From positions 682,001-746,000 of the forward strand of contig NZ_OX458333.1 in the NCBI RefSeq assembly GCF_949769195.1: DNA of 64,000 nucleotides, read 5' to 3'. This DNA comes from Methylocaldum szegediense. GTDB taxonomy: Bacteria; Pseudomonadota; Gammaproteobacteria; Methylococcales; Methylococcaceae. The notes under the pieces are model-generated. The model was given only the letters and a program-made list of their open reading frames with translations. It had not been told where the DNA came from and searched no databases. Both the position numbers and the translations under genes were made by a program. This document shows positions 28,776 to 38,948 of the stretch, one piece after another (the first letter of the stretch is position 1; each line of letters begins with the position of its first letter).

Positions 28776-29759
28776 ATGCGGGAGTGGTATGAGAAACCGC
28801 GTCCGAATCTCTTTTTGGTCTCACTCGAACTGTTATTCCGACAAGTCGTCAGGGCTCGCCGCTGGGCATACCGGCACGGACTGAAGCGGGTCCGCCATTT
28901 TCCGGTTCCAGTTGTTGTGGTCGGCAACTTGACCGTCGGCGGTACCGGTAAGACGCCCTTAGTAATTTGGCTGGCACAATATCTTAAGGAGAATGGATTC
29001 AAGCCCGGGATCGTCAGCCGTGGCTATGGTGTCTCGACGGGATCTCGGCCGCTTCGGGTTTCGAAGGAATCGGATGCTTACGCTGTTGGCGACGAACCTT
29101 TGCTCATTGCGCGCCGAACCGGCTGTCCGGTGTTTGTTTTCGCAAAGCGTGCCAAGGCGGCAAGTGCGCTCGTGGAAAATGTCGACTGTGACATCATTCT
29201 GTCCGACGACGGATTACAGCACTATGCCTTGGGCCGCGATTTGGAGATAGCGGTAGTGGACGGCGCGAGGCGATTCGGGAATGGATACTGCCTGCCCGCA
29301 GGCCCTTTGCGGGAGCCGGTCGAGCGACTAAGCTCAGTCGATCTGAGGGTTTACTCAGGCGAAGCTCCTGTGGGTGAGTATGTCATGGTTTTGGAAGGGG
29401 ATATGGCTGTCAATCTTCGGGACGAGAGCGTGAGAGTACCGTTGACGTCCTTTTCTGGATCGGTCTTTTGCGCGATTGCTGGAATCGGGCACCCAAAGCG
29501 GTTTTTTAAGCATCTTTCAGATTTTGGTTTGAAGTTCGAGTGTCGCGAATTTCCTGATCATTACCGATATCAGGCAGACGACTTTGAGTTTGTCGGCGAC
29601 CGCGCGGTCGTGATGACAGAGAAGGATGCCGTAAAATGCCGCGCCTTTGCCACTCCCAATTTTTGGTATGTGCCAGTCGAAGCCCGGTTGCCGATGGAGT
29701 TCGGCGCAACACTGTTAACTTTATTGAAGGCTAAACGCAATGGATCGAAAACTACTTGA
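28776..29759 (+). CDS. lpxK: Tetraacyldisaccharide 4'-kinase LpxK (327 aa)
   Basis: It phosphorylates the 4' position of the lipid A disaccharide precursor at the inner face of the inner membrane. The P-loop [15 protein letters not shown] is about residue 48. The conserved [14 protein letters not shown] and [21 protein letters not shown] segments follow. I place the start at ATG 28776 because the protein then begins [10 protein letters not shown], as LpxK proteins usually begin. GTG 28722, overlapping exbD, would add 18 residues. Its 3' end overlaps the trm112 gene by 20 bp. Confidence 0.93.
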   Translation: MREWYEKPRPNLFLVSLELLFRQVVRARRWAYRHGLKRVRHFPVPVVVVGNLTVGGTGKTPLVIWLAQYLKENGFKPGIVSRGYGVSTGSRPLRVSKESDAYAVGDEPLLIARRTGCPVFVFAKRAKAASALVENVDCDIILSDDGLQHYALGRDLEIAVVDGARRFGNGYCLPAGPLREPVERLSSVDLRVYSGEAPVGEYVMVLEGDMAVNLRDESVRVPLTSFSGSVFCAIAGIGHPKRFFKHLSDFGLKFECREFPDHYRYQADDFEFVGDRAVVMTEKDAVKCRAFATPNFWYVPVEARLPMEFGATLLTLLKAKRNGSKTT

Positions 29760-29928
29760 GATCTTGGTCTGTCCTGTCTGTAAAGGCGAACTTCGTTTCA
29801 AGAAGGAACAGCAAGAGTTAATCTGCAAAGCGGACCGACTTGCCTATCCGATACGCGATGACATCCCGGTGATGCTGGAAGACGAAGCCCGCAGAATCAG
29901 CCTAGAAGAATACGACGCGCTGTCGTAA
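29740..29928 (+). CDS. Trm112-family small zinc-binding protein (YcaR-like, 62 aa)
   Basis: The N-terminal motif [14 protein letters not shown] has one Cys pair. The second pair typical of some members is reduced to a single Cys (LICKADR), as in many bacterial versions. [13 protein letters not shown] is the family's C-terminal signature. Eukaryotic Trm112 activates methyltransferases; the bacterial role is not settled. It overlaps lpxK and is 10 bp before kdsB, its usual position. Confidence 0.9.
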   Translation: MDRKLLEILVCPVCKGELRFKKEQQELICKADRLAYPIRDDIPVMLEDEARRISLEEYDALS

Positions 29929-29938
29929 CGGCTAAAGC

Positions 29939-30700
29939 ATGGCGTCCTTCAACATTGTCATTCCGGCACGCTACGGATCGAGCCGGCTGCCCGGAAAGCC
30001 TCTCCTCGAGTTGGCGGGTCGACCGATGATCGTCCATGTCTGCGAACGTGCGTTGGAGGCGGGCGGTAAGGTCTTCGTGGCCACCGATGACCAACGGATC
30101 TGTGATGCAGTGAGTCACCTGCCGGTACGTGCCGTGATAACTCGGAAGGATCATGCTAACGGTAGTCAACGGATCGCCGAGGTAGTGGATCGGTTGGGTT
30201 GGTCGGATGATGAAATCATCGTCAATCTGCAGGGTGACGAACCGCTCATGCGGCCGAGCTTGGTGAGACATGTCGCTGCCGCCCTGGTCGACCAAAGCGT
30301 GGCACAGGTTGCTACGCTCGCTGTTCCCATCCAAAGCCGCGCTGAAGTTTTCGATCCGAACGCCGTCAAGGTTGTGCTCGATCGAAATGGTTATGCGCTT
30401 TATTTTAGCCGTGCTCCCATTCCTTGGCATCGGGCTGGCTTCGTTGAAGCGGGCGCACTGTTACCCGATAACTTTCCATATCTCCGGCATATTGGTATCT
30501 ACGCGTACTCGGCAGGTTTTCTGCGGCGCTACGCGGGTTGGCTTCCGACTCAACTCGAAACCGTGGAAGCGTTGGAACAACTACGTATCCTATGGTATGG
30601 AGAACGTATTCTCGTCTTACCCATCGAAGATGCTCCGGAGGCAGGGGTTGATACCGAAGATGATTTGCGAAGAGTCAGGCAGATCTTATCCACCCAGTGA
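29939..30700 (+). CDS. kdsB: 3-deoxy-manno-octulosonate cytidylyltransferase KdsB (253 aa)
   Basis: It activates KDO as CMP-KDO for lipopolysaccharide inner-core synthesis. The N-terminal nucleotide motif IPARYGSSRLPGKPL (about 8-22) is intact. NLQGDEPLM (about 97) and YFSRAPIPW (about 158) are family signatures. GVDTEDDLRRV is at the C-terminus. Normal length; last gene of the exbBD-lpxK-trm112 operon. Confidence 0.94.
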   Translation: MASFNIVIPARYGSSRLPGKPLLELAGRPMIVHVCERALEAGGKVFVATDDQRICDAVSHLPVRAVITRKDHANGSQRIAEVVDRLGWSDDEIIVNLQGDEPLMRPSLVRHVAAALVDQSVAQVATLAVPIQSRAEVFDPNAVKVVLDRNGYALYFSRAPIPWHRAGFVEAGALLPDNFPYLRHIGIYAYSAGFLRRYAGWLPTQLETVEALEQLRILWYGERILVLPIEDAPEAGVDTEDDLRRVRQILSTQ

Positions 30701-31109
30701 ATGGGTGTGAGTGGCGACCGACTGAGCGTTTAGAAGCCTCTCGCCACCGTTTATAAACTGAAATTCAGGATTTTCTCCCGGTGCGAAGCTCCATTGCATT
30801 TGTATACTCGGAGGTTGGCTGTTTGATGTTGTTCAGGAAAAGGTAGCCTGAACGACCAAAGCTCCATGTGTTTTGCTACTTTCGGCTCCAAAATTTCGGT
30901 GAGGTCTAGATTGATGCGTGGGGGGCAAGGCATGGAGTGTTTCTTCATGTCGTCCGAAGTGCGCGCGGCTAGCGGGCTCGCTTACGGGGAAAGAGCTCCA
31001 TATATTCCATTTGATGATTCGCCCCCTTATACTAAGTTAGGAGCGGCCGTTCAGCTAATGCTGGCCTAGGTCTTCATCCGTTTTTATAAGATGTTTTTAG
31101 GAGAATGAT
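30701..31109. other. Intergenic region before the TGVARYLKNL-repeat gene
   Basis: About 409 bp with no convincing gene. GTGGCGA near 30712 and TCGCCAC near 30742 could form a weak terminator for kdsB. TATACT at 31028-31033 resembles a -10 box, but no -35 at proper spacing is seen. Confidence 0.35.
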
Positions 31110-31703
31110 GTGAAAAAACACGATTTGACGAAAGCTGTACTTGCAGCGCTGCTACTTGCCAGCCCACTGGCAAAGGCTGAATCCGAATATCCGGCAGCAG
31201 ATTTTGAGCCGGTGGTGATTATTCAGGACGTTGACTTGATCGCCGAGCATGAAAAAGCTGCGAAAGAGCGTGTGGCGACCCTACAGGCTCAGGCGAAACA
31301 GGAGGCGACCAGTTCAACTTCCGCTGCTGCGTCATCAGCCGATCAACCCAGCTCCGCTCCCGCCTCCGCCGCGGCCAAAGCGGAAAATCCCTTGGCTGAA
31401 AATTATCCGATCGCGTTGATCGTTTTAGGACTCATCGGTTTTATGTTCTGGAGCAATCGCCAGGCAGGTTCCAAACGTGAGGCTGCTGTTCCACAGTCAG
31501 TTGCACCCGTTTCACAAGGCGCACAAGGAGGGGAAACCGGGGTTGCAAGATACCTGAAAAACCTGTCGGAACCAAGCAAAGCGGGGGCAGCCGAAACTGG
31601 TGTGGCTCGGTATCTAAAAAACTTGTCGGCAACGCCCACGTCGTCAGCGCGGTTGACTGGTGTAGCGAAGTACCTGAAAAACCTTGAAAGTAGCGCAAGA
31701 TAA
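31110..31703 (+). CDS. Membrane protein with three C-terminal TGVA(R/K)YLKNL repeats (197 aa)
   Basis: Function unknown. The start is GTG 31110 with AGGAG 7 nt upstream. A signal peptide (1-23) is followed by a short acidic stretch, an Ala/Gln/Ser-rich helical linker, a membrane helix at about 101-115 and a cytoplasmic or periplasmic tail. The tail carries TGVARYLKNL at residues 143-152 and 163-172 and TGVAKYLKNL at 183-192, exactly 20 residues apart. The DNA of the three repeats differs at synonymous positions, so the peptide motif is under selection. It lies 356 bp upstream of hps-phi genes, separated by a likely promoter. Confidence 0.75.
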   Translation: MKKHDLTKAVLAALLLASPLAKAESEYPAADFEPVVIIQDVDLIAEHEKAAKERVATLQAQAKQEATSSTSAAASSADQPSSAPASAAAKAENPLAENYPIALIVLGLIGFMFWSNRQAGSKREAAVPQSVAPVSQGAQGGETGVARYLKNLSEPSKAGAAETGVARYLKNLSATPTSSARLTGVAKYLKNLESSAR

Positions 31704-32059
31704 GACAGCTGCTTCGCCGAACGCGATAGGTTTCTCCAAGACTGAGCTTAGCTGTGCATGATAAGCAGAAGCTGGCAAAGTCACCTCTTAATGGGCTGGA
31801 TCGATTGGTCCTGTATTTCCAGAACCATCGCCACTGTCCCCAGCTAATACCTTATGGCACATGGCGAAATTGTCTTAGCGTTTCGTACGGTTGTGCCAGC
31901 GTTGACGAATAATAAGAGAGTAACAGAGGATCGTTGACACCTATCCCGATTCTAATTTAGAGTACGAATAATGCGTTTATATTAAAGAATGCATTTTATA
32001 ACTATTAAGTTTTAGTTAAATAGGTATCTACCTCAACTATAACAATTGGAGCACCCATC
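31704..32059. other. AT-rich leader/promoter region of hps
   Basis: 356 bp without a gene. The last 120 bp are much richer in A+T than the surroundings, as expected for a strongly expressed promoter and leader. GGAG 11 nt before the hps ATG serves as ribosome-binding site. Confidence 0.5.
31934..31963 (+). promoter_or_regulatory. Candidate sigma-70 promoter for hps-phi
   Basis: A perfect -35 box TTGACA at 31934-31939 is followed after 18 bp by TAGAGT (4 of 6 to TATAAT). It lies about 95 bp before the hps start. The -10 match is modest. Confidence 0.35.
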
Positions 32060-32701
32060 ATGGCAAGACCCTTAATACAATTGGCACTGGATTCGCTAGA
32101 CGTCAATCAGACCTTGAAACTCGCGACGCTCGCGGCTCCATACGTCGACATTTTTGAAATTGGAACACCGTGCATTAAGCATAACGGCATCGGGCTGGTC
32201 AGAGAGTTGAGGAAAAAGTTTCCCAACAAGCTGATTTTAGTCGATCTTAAGACCATGGATGCCGGCGAATACGAGGCGACGCCGTTCTATGCTGCGGGCG
32301 CTGATATTTGCACGGTTCTCGGTGTCTCCGGTTCGGCGACCATCGCTGGTGTAATCAAGGCGGCCAACGCTCATAACGCCGAGGTTCAGGTCGATCTCAT
32401 TAACGTTCCTGATAAAGTGGCATGTGCGCGGGAGTCGGCGAGGCTCGGCGCCCATATCATCGGCGTTCACACAGGCTTGGATGCCCAAGCAGCTGGGCAA
32501 ACCCCGTTTGCTGACCTGCAGGCTGTGGCTCGGCTGAATCTCCCCGTCAGAATATCGGTCGCCGGTGGGATTAAGCAATCCACCGTTCAGCAAGTCACGC
32601 GCGCTGGCGCAAATATCGTTGTTGTCGGTGCGGCCATTTATGGTGCTCCTTCGCCCGCCGATGCTGCACGCGAGATTTGCGAGCTCGCCAGTGCCGCATA
32701 G
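32060..32701 (+). CDS. hps: 3-hexulose-6-phosphate synthase, unfused (213 aa)
   Basis: It fixes formaldehyde onto ribulose 5-phosphate in the ribulose monophosphate pathway. It is a full TIM-barrel HPS, with LVDLKTMDAGEYEATPF (about 57-73) containing catalytic-type Asp and Lys, and VAGGI and VVGAAIYGAPSP phosphate-binding loops at the end. It differs from the HPS half of the fusion at 15438 in about 30 positions. It ends 9 bp before phi and has its own AT-rich leader, suggesting this is the main formaldehyde-assimilation operon. Confidence 0.95.
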   Translation: MARPLIQLALDSLDVNQTLKLATLAAPYVDIFEIGTPCIKHNGIGLVRELRKKFPNKLILVDLKTMDAGEYEATPFYAAGADICTVLGVSGSATIAGVIKAANAHNAEVQVDLINVPDKVACARESARLGAHIIGVHTGLDAQAAGQTPFADLQAVARLNLPVRISVAGGIKQSTVQQVTRAGANIVVVGAAIYGAPSPADAAREICELASAA

Positions 32702-32710
32702 GGGCGTCAG

Positions 32711-33244
32711 ATGCATCACAAAACAATCATAGAAAAGATTTCGGGCGTCTTAGAGGCAACGGATCCAACCTATGATGAGAAATTGACCCAGATGCTTGAT
32801 GAGGCGTCGCGTATTTTTGTGGCTGGTGCCGGTCGTTCCGGCCTGGTCGCGAGATTCTTCGCGATGCGGCTGATGCATGGTGGGTATGATGCGTATGTTG
32901 TTGGTGAAATTGTCACCCCGAGCATTAGAAAAGGTGACTTATTTATCGTAATCTCAGGCTCTGGAGAGACTGAGACGATGATTGCTTTCACCAAACGCGC
33001 GAAGGAACAAGGCGCCAAGATCGCATTGCTGTCGACAAAGCGCAGTTCAACGATCGGCGACATGGCGGATTTCGTTTGCCAAATCGGCACCGCGGAGCAA
33101 TACAGCAAGGTCGTCGGTATGCCTATGGGCACGACGTTTGAGTTGTCGGCATTGATCTTTTTAGAAGCTACGATCGCCCATATCATTCATGAAAAAGGAA
33201 TTCCGGAAGAAGAAATGAGGACAAGACACGCTAACTTAGAGTAG
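32711..33244 (+). CDS. phi: 6-phospho-3-hexuloisomerase, unfused (177 aa)
   Basis: SIS-domain isomerase converting hexulose 6-phosphate to fructose 6-phosphate. Phosphosugar-binding motifs are AGAGRSGLVARFF (about 38) and VISGSGETETM (about 80). Near-identical segments occur in the fused protein at 15438. Directly follows hps and is followed by a perfect hairpin at 33266, so hps-phi forms a two-gene unit. Confidence 0.95.
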   Translation: MHHKTIIEKISGVLEATDPTYDEKLTQMLDEASRIFVAGAGRSGLVARFFAMRLMHGGYDAYVVGEIVTPSIRKGDLFIVISGSGETETMIAFTKRAKEQGAKIALLSTKRSSTIGDMADFVCQIGTAEQYSKVVGMPMGTTFELSALIFLEATIAHIIHEKGIPEEEMRTRHANLE

Positions 33245-33265
33245 TGTCAGAAGAGGTTTGACTCG

Positions 33266-33289
33266 GGGCGATATGCTCGCATATCGCCC
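33266..33289 (+). terminator. Perfect 10-bp hairpin after phi
   Basis: GGGCGATATG pairs with CATATCGCCC around a CTCG tetraloop, starting 21 bp after the phi stop. The downstream sequence tccttaag is only weakly T-rich. It probably ends or stabilises the hps-phi transcript. Confidence 0.7.
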
Positions 33290-33790
33290 TCCTTAAGTCG
33301 CAAACTTGCCGTAGAAATCGATGCGCCTGGACAAGTAGGTCAGGATTTAGACGATAAACATCGTCTTGAGCCCATTCAGGGGCGGTCAGCCTGGATCAAT
33401 ACCTTGCGGGCGCGTTTCTTTACACGGAACGGCAAACGCCACCGATCTCATTTTCTCCCCATTACCTGCAGGTAAAGTACATCGAAACGCGATGCCGCCC
33501 TGTATTTTAGCCAGGACGGTGGTCGGTATTTTACTTCAGTTAAGGCTTAAACTTCTGTTTTATGTCATTTGCTCGGTAAGAATCCTAAAGCCTCATTGAG
33601 GCAAACACCGGCTTTAGGCAGCAATTCGCGCGGGCTTGACTTGTATAACGGTCATCGTAAACCTGAAATTTCGGCTACCCCCGATCAGGATGAAACGGCT
33701 TAGGAACGGTGTTTTGCTAGTGAGCCTTTACACCGGGCATTCGACAGCTAAAGACTTAAAAACTCGTCCCACCTCCTGGTTGACCAGGTG
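33290..33790. other. Non-coding region between phi and IS481 copy 2
   Basis: About 500 bp. Short frames occur but none is protein-like or has a ribosome-binding site. It may contain decayed sequence associated with the IS. I recognise nothing. Confidence 0.4.
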
Positions 33791-34906
33791 TCAAATCTTT
33801 CGATTTTGCTTTATCGAAATATCGTCGCAGGGGTTGCTGACCGGTGTCCGTTGATAATCGACGGATTTATCGTTTTTGGAGTTTTTGATAGCAAAAATTC
33901 TCGGCCTGTCCCGCCTTGATGAGCAAAGATACGGGATATTTATTTTGTCAAGTCCCGCAAGATCGTAAACCTTCTTTCGAAAAAGATGAGGATGGGACAG
34001 TTGCCAGTTTTTGAGAGCCTGGATCGGGGTGAGATGGCCTAAGGCCTTTTGGGGAATGTGATGATTGTACAGCTCGACATAGCGGTGCAGGGTGGTGTCC
34101 AGATCGGCGGTTGAATCGAAGTGATGGGTTTGCAACACCTCCTCGATGCGGCCATTGAAGCGTTCCACCAGGCCATTCGTTTGGGGCCGGCCCGGCGGAA
34201 TCAGGCGATGTTCGATGCCTTGTTCAGTACAGAGGCGGTCAAACTCATGCGTCCCCGAGGGCTGCCGAGTTCGGGTCAGGAAACGGTCGGTAAACTCCGA
34301 GCCGTTGTCGGTCAGGCATTTCTGGATGCGGAAAGGCGCGGCCTGAATCACCGCTTTGAGGAAGTCCTTTGCGCTTAAGGCGGAGCGGTTGGGCTTGAGG
34401 GCGACATAGACCCAGCGGGTGGCGCGGTCGATGGCGACGAACAGGTATCGGCGGGGTTCGCCGTCGATGGCGGGCAAGTACTTAACATCCAGGTGAAGGA
34501 AGCCGGGCTCATAGGCCTTGAAGGGTTTGACCTTCGCCTTCTCTGTAGGCGGAAGCAGGGTCTTGAGGGACGCCACCCCGTGGCGGCGCAGGCAGCGGTC
34601 TAGCCCGGAACGGGACACGGCGGGATTGAGAAATTCCCGGGTCACGGCCAGGAGATCATCCAAGGGGAGGAGCAGAGCTTGGCGGAGGTAGACCACGATG
34701 GCTTCCTGGGCGGGCGTGAGCGTGGTTCTGAGGGTGTGGGGCCGGTGTGAGGCATCTTCGACCGAGGAGCGGTGTTTCCACTTGCGGACGGTCGTTCGGC
34801 TAATGCCATGCTTTTGGGCCAAGGCGCGCTCGCTCAACGTGGACGCTTGAATGGCCTGCCGAACGGCCGGGGTGGTACGGGCGTTCTTATGAAGACGAAT
34901 CTGCAT
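33791..34906 (-). CDS. IS481-family transposase, copy 2, with host-encoded 50-residue tail
   Basis: The protein sequence is the same as copy 1 through the last IS-encoded residues (LAGLDK). It then reads out of the element at 33946 into host DNA for about 50 codons (INIPYLCSSRRDRPRIF...) before a stop at 33791. The DDE core is intact as in copy 1. The start ATG 34906 is preceded by GAGG. Whether the added tail affects activity is unknown. Confidence 0.9.
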   Translation of the reverse strand: MQIRLHKNARTTPAVRQAIQASTLSERALAQKHGISRTTVRKWKHRSSVEDASHRPHTLRTTLTPAQEAIVVYLRQALLLPLDDLLAVTREFLNPAVSRSGLDRCLRRHGVASLKTLLPPTEKAKVKPFKAYEPGFLHLDVKYLPAIDGEPRRYLFVAIDRATRWVYVALKPNRSALSAKDFLKAVIQAAPFRIQKCLTDNGSEFTDRFLTRTRQPSGTHEFDRLCTEQGIEHRLIPPGRPQTNGLVERFNGRIEEVLQTHHFDSTADLDTTLHRYVELYNHHIPQKALGHLTPIQALKNWQLSHPHLFRKKVYDLAGLDKINIPYLCSSRRDRPRIFAIKNSKNDKSVDYQRTPVSNPCDDISIKQNRKI

Positions 34907-35010
34907 GGAGAGAAACCTCACTTGGACGAACCGAATATCTCCTGGAGAAGGCTCCGGGCTTCGAACAGAGCATAACTCCTTCTCGGTAAATAATCATACG
35001 GGACGTGACA
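33946..35010 (-). mobile_element. IS481-family insertion sequence, copy 2 (1065 bp)
   Basis: Same element as 7456-8520, opposite orientation. Transposase-proximal end TGTCACGTCCCG, distal end TGTCAAGTCCCG; these match each other better than the ends of copy 1 do. The flanks (ATTTATTT and CATAACGA) show no target duplication, so adjacent deletion or recombination may have followed insertion. Confidence 0.9.
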
Positions 35011-35411
35011 CATAACGAGTTTTCTGTCGACGAGGCAGTATCTTTCCATAGAACCGGTTCCATCTGTGCGCACGGTATATCGACCTGTCCGTGTTGTAGG
35101 CTGTATTGTTCCGACAATTTCTCGTGGAGTCCATCCTGTGTCATCCTGCCTTCAGGTTTCCGAATGCCCGGATGCACGAGGTAGCATAAGTTGGCGAGCC
35201 CAATATCTGGGACCCACTTATCGGCAATAAGCCTGGCTTGGTAGACGCAACAGTGGCGTCGCTCAGGCTGATGCTTTTGTGAGGATACGGCAAAACGAAT
35301 TGGGCGACTACTTCTAAGCCGTCGACAGATTCCACGGCTCCATCGAAGCGGCCGCCCCCAGGTTTCAGGAACTAACGTATTCTTAACCGGGTAGGTTGTG
35401 GATCAGGATAC
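35011..35411. other. Region between IS481 copy 2 and transaldolase, possible gene debris
   Basis: About 400 bp. Minus-strand fragments (35141-35335 and its continuation toward 35011) look faintly protein-like but carry stops and have no recognisable family. They may be the remains of a gene disrupted by the IS. No RNA gene seen. Confidence 0.3.
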
Positions 35412-36398
35412 CTAGCCCTCAAGATAAGAAAGCCGGGTAGAAAGAAGTTGTTCCAGTGTCTCTAAGGCTTTGGTAAAGCCGTCAATACCTTCCGACAGTT
35501 TTTCCGAAGCCATTCGATTCTCAGCGTGCATCCGGTCGAACGTTTCTTTATCCATTGTAATCTTTTCGATCGAAGCTTCAGCTGCTTTTGCAGGATCCAA
35601 TTTCCGTGGTAGATCACCCTCGGTAGACTGCAGCTCCGCCAGAAGCGAAGGCGCGATCGTCAGAAGGTCGCAGCCGGCCAGTTCGGTAATTTCCCCGATG
35701 TTCCGGAAGCTTGCACCCATGACTTCTGTCTTGTAGCCGAACTTCTTGTAATAGTTATAGATCTGAGTGACCGACTGGACGCCGGGGTCTTCGTGCGGCA
35801 GGTACGACTCACGGCCGGTATTCTTCTTGTACCAGTCGAGGATTCGACCGACGAACGGAGAAATCAAGGTCACGCCGGCCTCGGCACACGCGATTGCCTG
35901 GTGCAAACCGAACAATAACGTCAGGTTGCAATGAATGCCTTCTTTCTCAAGTACTGCGGCAGCTTGGATGCCTTCCCAAGTAGCCGCGATTTTGATGAGC
36001 ACCCGCTCTTTCGAAACCCCAGCCGCTTCGTACTGAGCGATAATATCGCGAGCCTTTGCAATAGTCCCCTCGGTATCATATGAAAGTCTGGCATCCACTT
36101 CGGTGGAGACCCGACCTTCAATGATCTCGAGAATTTTGAGACCAAAAGAAACTGCCAGCCGATCGAAAGCGAGGGAAACGACTTGGGATGCCGGCGCGTC
36201 TTTTCCCAGAGTCTGCCTCGCACCTTTCAATGTATCATCTACGATGCTCTGGTACTGAGGCATTTGAGCAGCGGCAGTGATCAGCGACGGATTGGTCGTC
36301 GCGTCACGTGGTTTGAAGGTTTCTATGGCCTGAAGGTCACCGGTGTCGGCCACAACCACCGTCATTTCGCGGAGTTGTTCAAGTAAGTTCTTTGGCAT
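35412..36398 (-). CDS. tal: Transaldolase (328 aa)
   Basis: It transfers dihydroxyacetone units in the regeneration phase of the ribulose monophosphate and pentose phosphate pathways. It is TalB-like: DATTNPSLI at residues about 31-39, the Schiff-base Lys in [12 protein letters not shown] near 136, and [20 protein letters not shown] near 160. Full length. It is transcribed divergently from tkt across 458 bp, so the two pentose-rearrangement genes share a regulatory region. Confidence 0.95.
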   Translation of the reverse strand: MPKNLLEQLREMTVVVADTGDLQAIETFKPRDATTNPSLITAAAQMPQYQSIVDDTLKGARQTLGKDAPASQVVSLAFDRLAVSFGLKILEIIEGRVSTEVDARLSYDTEGTIAKARDIIAQYEAAGVSKERVLIKIAATWEGIQAAAVLEKEGIHCNLTLLFGLHQAIACAEAGVTLISPFVGRILDWYKKNTGRESYLPHEDPGVQSVTQIYNYYKKFGYKTEVMGASFRNIGEITELAGCDLLTIAPSLLAELQSTEGDLPRKLDPAKAAEASIEKITMDKETFDRMHAENRMASEKLSEGIDGFTKALETLEQLLSTRLSYLEG

Positions 36399-36856
36399 AA
36401 TCGAATCCTACATTTGCAAACTAGTGGTGTTAGGTGAGCGCCGGGAAGATCCGAGCTCCCGATTACTATTGCATGAGGCCCCGACGAACTATTCTGACGG
36501 AACCGCCTGATCAGAAATACGTGGGGCGTGTCACCGCAATAACCGGCTAAGAATACATGGAACCAAACGGTCTTAACAAGAACGATGCCGGAGATCGCCG
36601 GGTGACGCCAATGTTGCGGGATGGCACGTTCTGAGCACCGCGAGGCGACCCGCCAGCCTAATAGCGGCAACGTTCCCAGCTTATGTTCCAAGCGGCTTTT
36701 TCATTCTTGTGTAAAGGTTGAAGAATTCGTTTGCCGCAGACTCTCACAAACATAATTATTGACACGGTGCCTATGGGAGGCTCGTGACAAAGTTGATCAT
36801 GCTGATAAAATTCCTTCCTCGATTTCGTAACCATAAAAACCATTAAGGAGAAAGAC
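36399..36856. promoter_or_regulatory. Divergent tal/tkt intergenic region
   Basis: 458 bp without a gene. It must contain promoters for tal (minus) and tkt (plus). TTGACA occurs at 36759-36764, but the -10 at normal spacing (TCGTGA) is poor, so I do not assign a promoter. The tkt ribosome-binding site AAGGAG is at the right edge. Confidence 0.5.
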
Positions 36857-38869
36857 ATGCCTTCGCGTCGAGAATTAGCAAATGCCATACGCGCCTTGAG
36901 CATGGATGCCGTGCAACAAGCAAATTCCGGGCATCCGGGAGCCCCCATGGGAATGGCAGATATTGCCGAAGTCCTTTGGAACGATTATCTGAAGCACAAT
37001 CCAGCAAACCCCAAGTGGCCGGACCGCGACCGTTTCGTTCTTTCCAACGGTCACGCCTCGATGCTTATTTACTCGCTGCTGCATTTGACCGGCTACGATC
37101 TCCCAATCGAAGAGCTGAAAAATTTCCGCCAGCTGCATTCCAAGACGCCCGGCCATCCGGAGTATGGTTATACACCGGGCGTGGAAACGACAACCGGCCC
37201 GTTGGGCCAAGGCATCACGAACGCGGTCGGTATGGCCTTGGCGGAACGTACTCTCGCCGCGCAGTTCAATCGCCCCGGCCACAAGATCGTCGACCATTAT
37301 ACTTATGTTTTCTTGGGCGATGGCTGCTTGATGGAGGGTATTTCGCACGAAGCTTGCTCTCTAGCGGGTTCCATGAAGCTCGGCAAGCTGATCGCGTTCT
37401 ACGATGACAATAACATTTCGATTGACGGTGAGGTGCGTGGTCACGGCAACACGCCTGGTTGGTTCATGGACGACACTCCAAAGCGCTTCGAGTCGTATGG
37501 TTGGCATGTCATTCCGAAAGTAGACGGCCACGACGCGGAAGCCGTAAAAAAAGCGATTGAGGAAGCGCGGTCTGTCACCGACAAGCCGTCCTTGATTTGT
37601 TGTCAGACGATCATTGGTTGGGGCTCGCCAAACAAGCAGGGCAAGGAAGAATGCCACGGTGCTGCGTTGGGTGCTGACGAAGTAGCGTTGGTTCGGGAAA
37701 CGATAGGCTGGCGGTATCCGCCCTTCGAAATCCCGCCCGAAATCTATGAGGCCTGGGATGCCAGGGAAGTCGGCGCGAAGGCAGAGGCCGATTGGAACGA
37801 CAGGTTTGAAAACTATCGCAGGGAATATCCGGAATTAGCGGCGGAATTCGAGCGCCGTATGGCCGGCGAGCTTCCTCGCGATTGGGCGGAAAAGTCTGAA
37901 GCCTTTATCGCCAAAGTTAATGAAAAGGCCGAAACCATTGCCACCCGCAAAGCGTCGCAGAACGCCCTCAACGGATATGGCCCACTGCTGCCGGAACTCA
38001 TGGGCGGCTCCGCCGACCTTGCGGGTTCGAATCTGACCATCTGGTCTGGCTGCAAGAACGTGAACGCGGAACCCTACGACGGTAATTACGTCTACTACGG
38101 CGTGCGCGAGTTCGGTATGTCCGCGATCATGAACGGTATCGTTCTGCACGGCGGCTTCAAACCCTATGGCGGCACTTTCCTGATGTTTTCCGAATACGCT
38201 CGAAACGCCGTGCGCATGTCGGCCCTCATGAAAGCTCCGGTGATTTATGTCTATACGCACGATTCTATCGGCCTGGGCGAAGACGGGCCAACGCACCAGC
38301 CGGTCGAGCAGACTGCCACCTTGCGGATGATTCCGAACATGCAGGTTTGGCGTCCGTGTGACGCTGTGGAAACCGCGGTGGCTTGGAAAGCAGCAATCGA
38401 GCGTAAGGATGGGCCTACTGCGCTGATTCTTTCGCGTCAGAATCTGCCGCATGTGTCCCGAACGCCGGCGCAGATCGATGCGATCCGCCGGGGCGGCTAC
38501 GTTCTTCGCGACTGCGACGGAACGCCGGACGCGATCATCATCGCTACGGGGTCGGAAGTCGATCTGGCGCTGAAGGTTGCGGAAGAACTGGCCGGCAAGG
38601 GTAAGAAAATACGCGTTGTATCCATGGTATCGACCAATGTATTCGATGCCCAGGACGCGGCCTATCGCGAATCGGTACTGCCATCCGCCGTCACCAAGCG
38701 CGTGGTCGTCGAAGCCGGCGTCAGCGATGGTTGGTATAAATACGTGGGATTCGGCGGCAAGATCGTTGGGCTAGACCGTTTTGGCGAATCGGCTCCGGCT
38801 GGACAGCTCTTCAAAGAGTTTGGTTTCACCGTCGAGAATGTCGTCAAACAGGTGGAGTCGATTCTCTAG
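36857..38869 (+). CDS. tkt: Transketolase (670 aa)
   Basis: Thiamine-diphosphate enzyme moving two-carbon units between pentose-cycle sugars. [19 protein letters not shown] (about 23-41) and the ThDP/Mg motif [13 protein letters not shown] ... NNISIDG (about 154-192) are intact. The central pyrimidine domain has [18 protein letters not shown] near 470. AAGGAG precedes the ATG. It heads tkt-fba-cbbY-prk, an order that reads like a Calvin-cycle operon, and also serves formaldehyde assimilation. Confidence 0.96.
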   Translation: MPSRRELANAIRALSMDAVQQANSGHPGAPMGMADIAEVLWNDYLKHNPANPKWPDRDRFVLSNGHASMLIYSLLHLTGYDLPIEELKNFRQLHSKTPGHPEYGYTPGVETTTGPLGQGITNAVGMALAERTLAAQFNRPGHKIVDHYTYVFLGDGCLMEGISHEACSLAGSMKLGKLIAFYDDNNISIDGEVRGHGNTPGWFMDDTPKRFESYGWHVIPKVDGHDAEAVKKAIEEARSVTDKPSLICCQTIIGWGSPNKQGKEECHGAALGADEVALVRETIGWRYPPFEIPPEIYEAWDAREVGAKAEADWNDRFENYRREYPELAAEFERRMAGELPRDWAEKSEAFIAKVNEKAETIATRKASQNALNGYGPLLPELMGGSADLAGSNLTIWSGCKNVNAEPYDGNYVYYGVREFGMSAIMNGIVLHGGFKPYGGTFLMFSEYARNAVRMSALMKAPVIYVYTHDSIGLGEDGPTHQPVEQTATLRMIPNMQVWRPCDAVETAVAWKAAIERKDGPTALILSRQNLPHVSRTPAQIDAIRRGGYVLRDCDGTPDAIIIATGSEVDLALKVAEELAGKGKKIRVVSMVSTNVFDAQDAAYRESVLPSAVTKRVVVEAGVSDGWYKYVGFGGKIVGLDRFGESAPAGQLFKEFGFTVENVVKQVESIL

Positions 38870-38905
38870 CGTTAAAGAAACGGCCTAACTGTCGACGAAT
38901 TTTCG

Positions 38906-38946
38906 ACATGCCTCTCTCGGCGAATTTAAAGCCGAGAGAGGCATGT
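38906..38946. repeat. Perfect 16-bp-stem hairpin between tkt and fba (first of two)
   Basis: The arm at 38906-38921 (ACATGCCTCTCTCGGC) pairs perfectly with 38931-38946 across a 9-nt loop gaatttaaa. It starts 37 bp after the tkt stop. There is no T-run on either side. Confidence 0.75.
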
Positions 38947-38948
38947 GT

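Noticed and set aside
35141-35335. 64-codon minus-strand frame beside IS481 copy 2
   Set aside because: Too short and without a recognisable family or start signal; treated as possible gene debris only.
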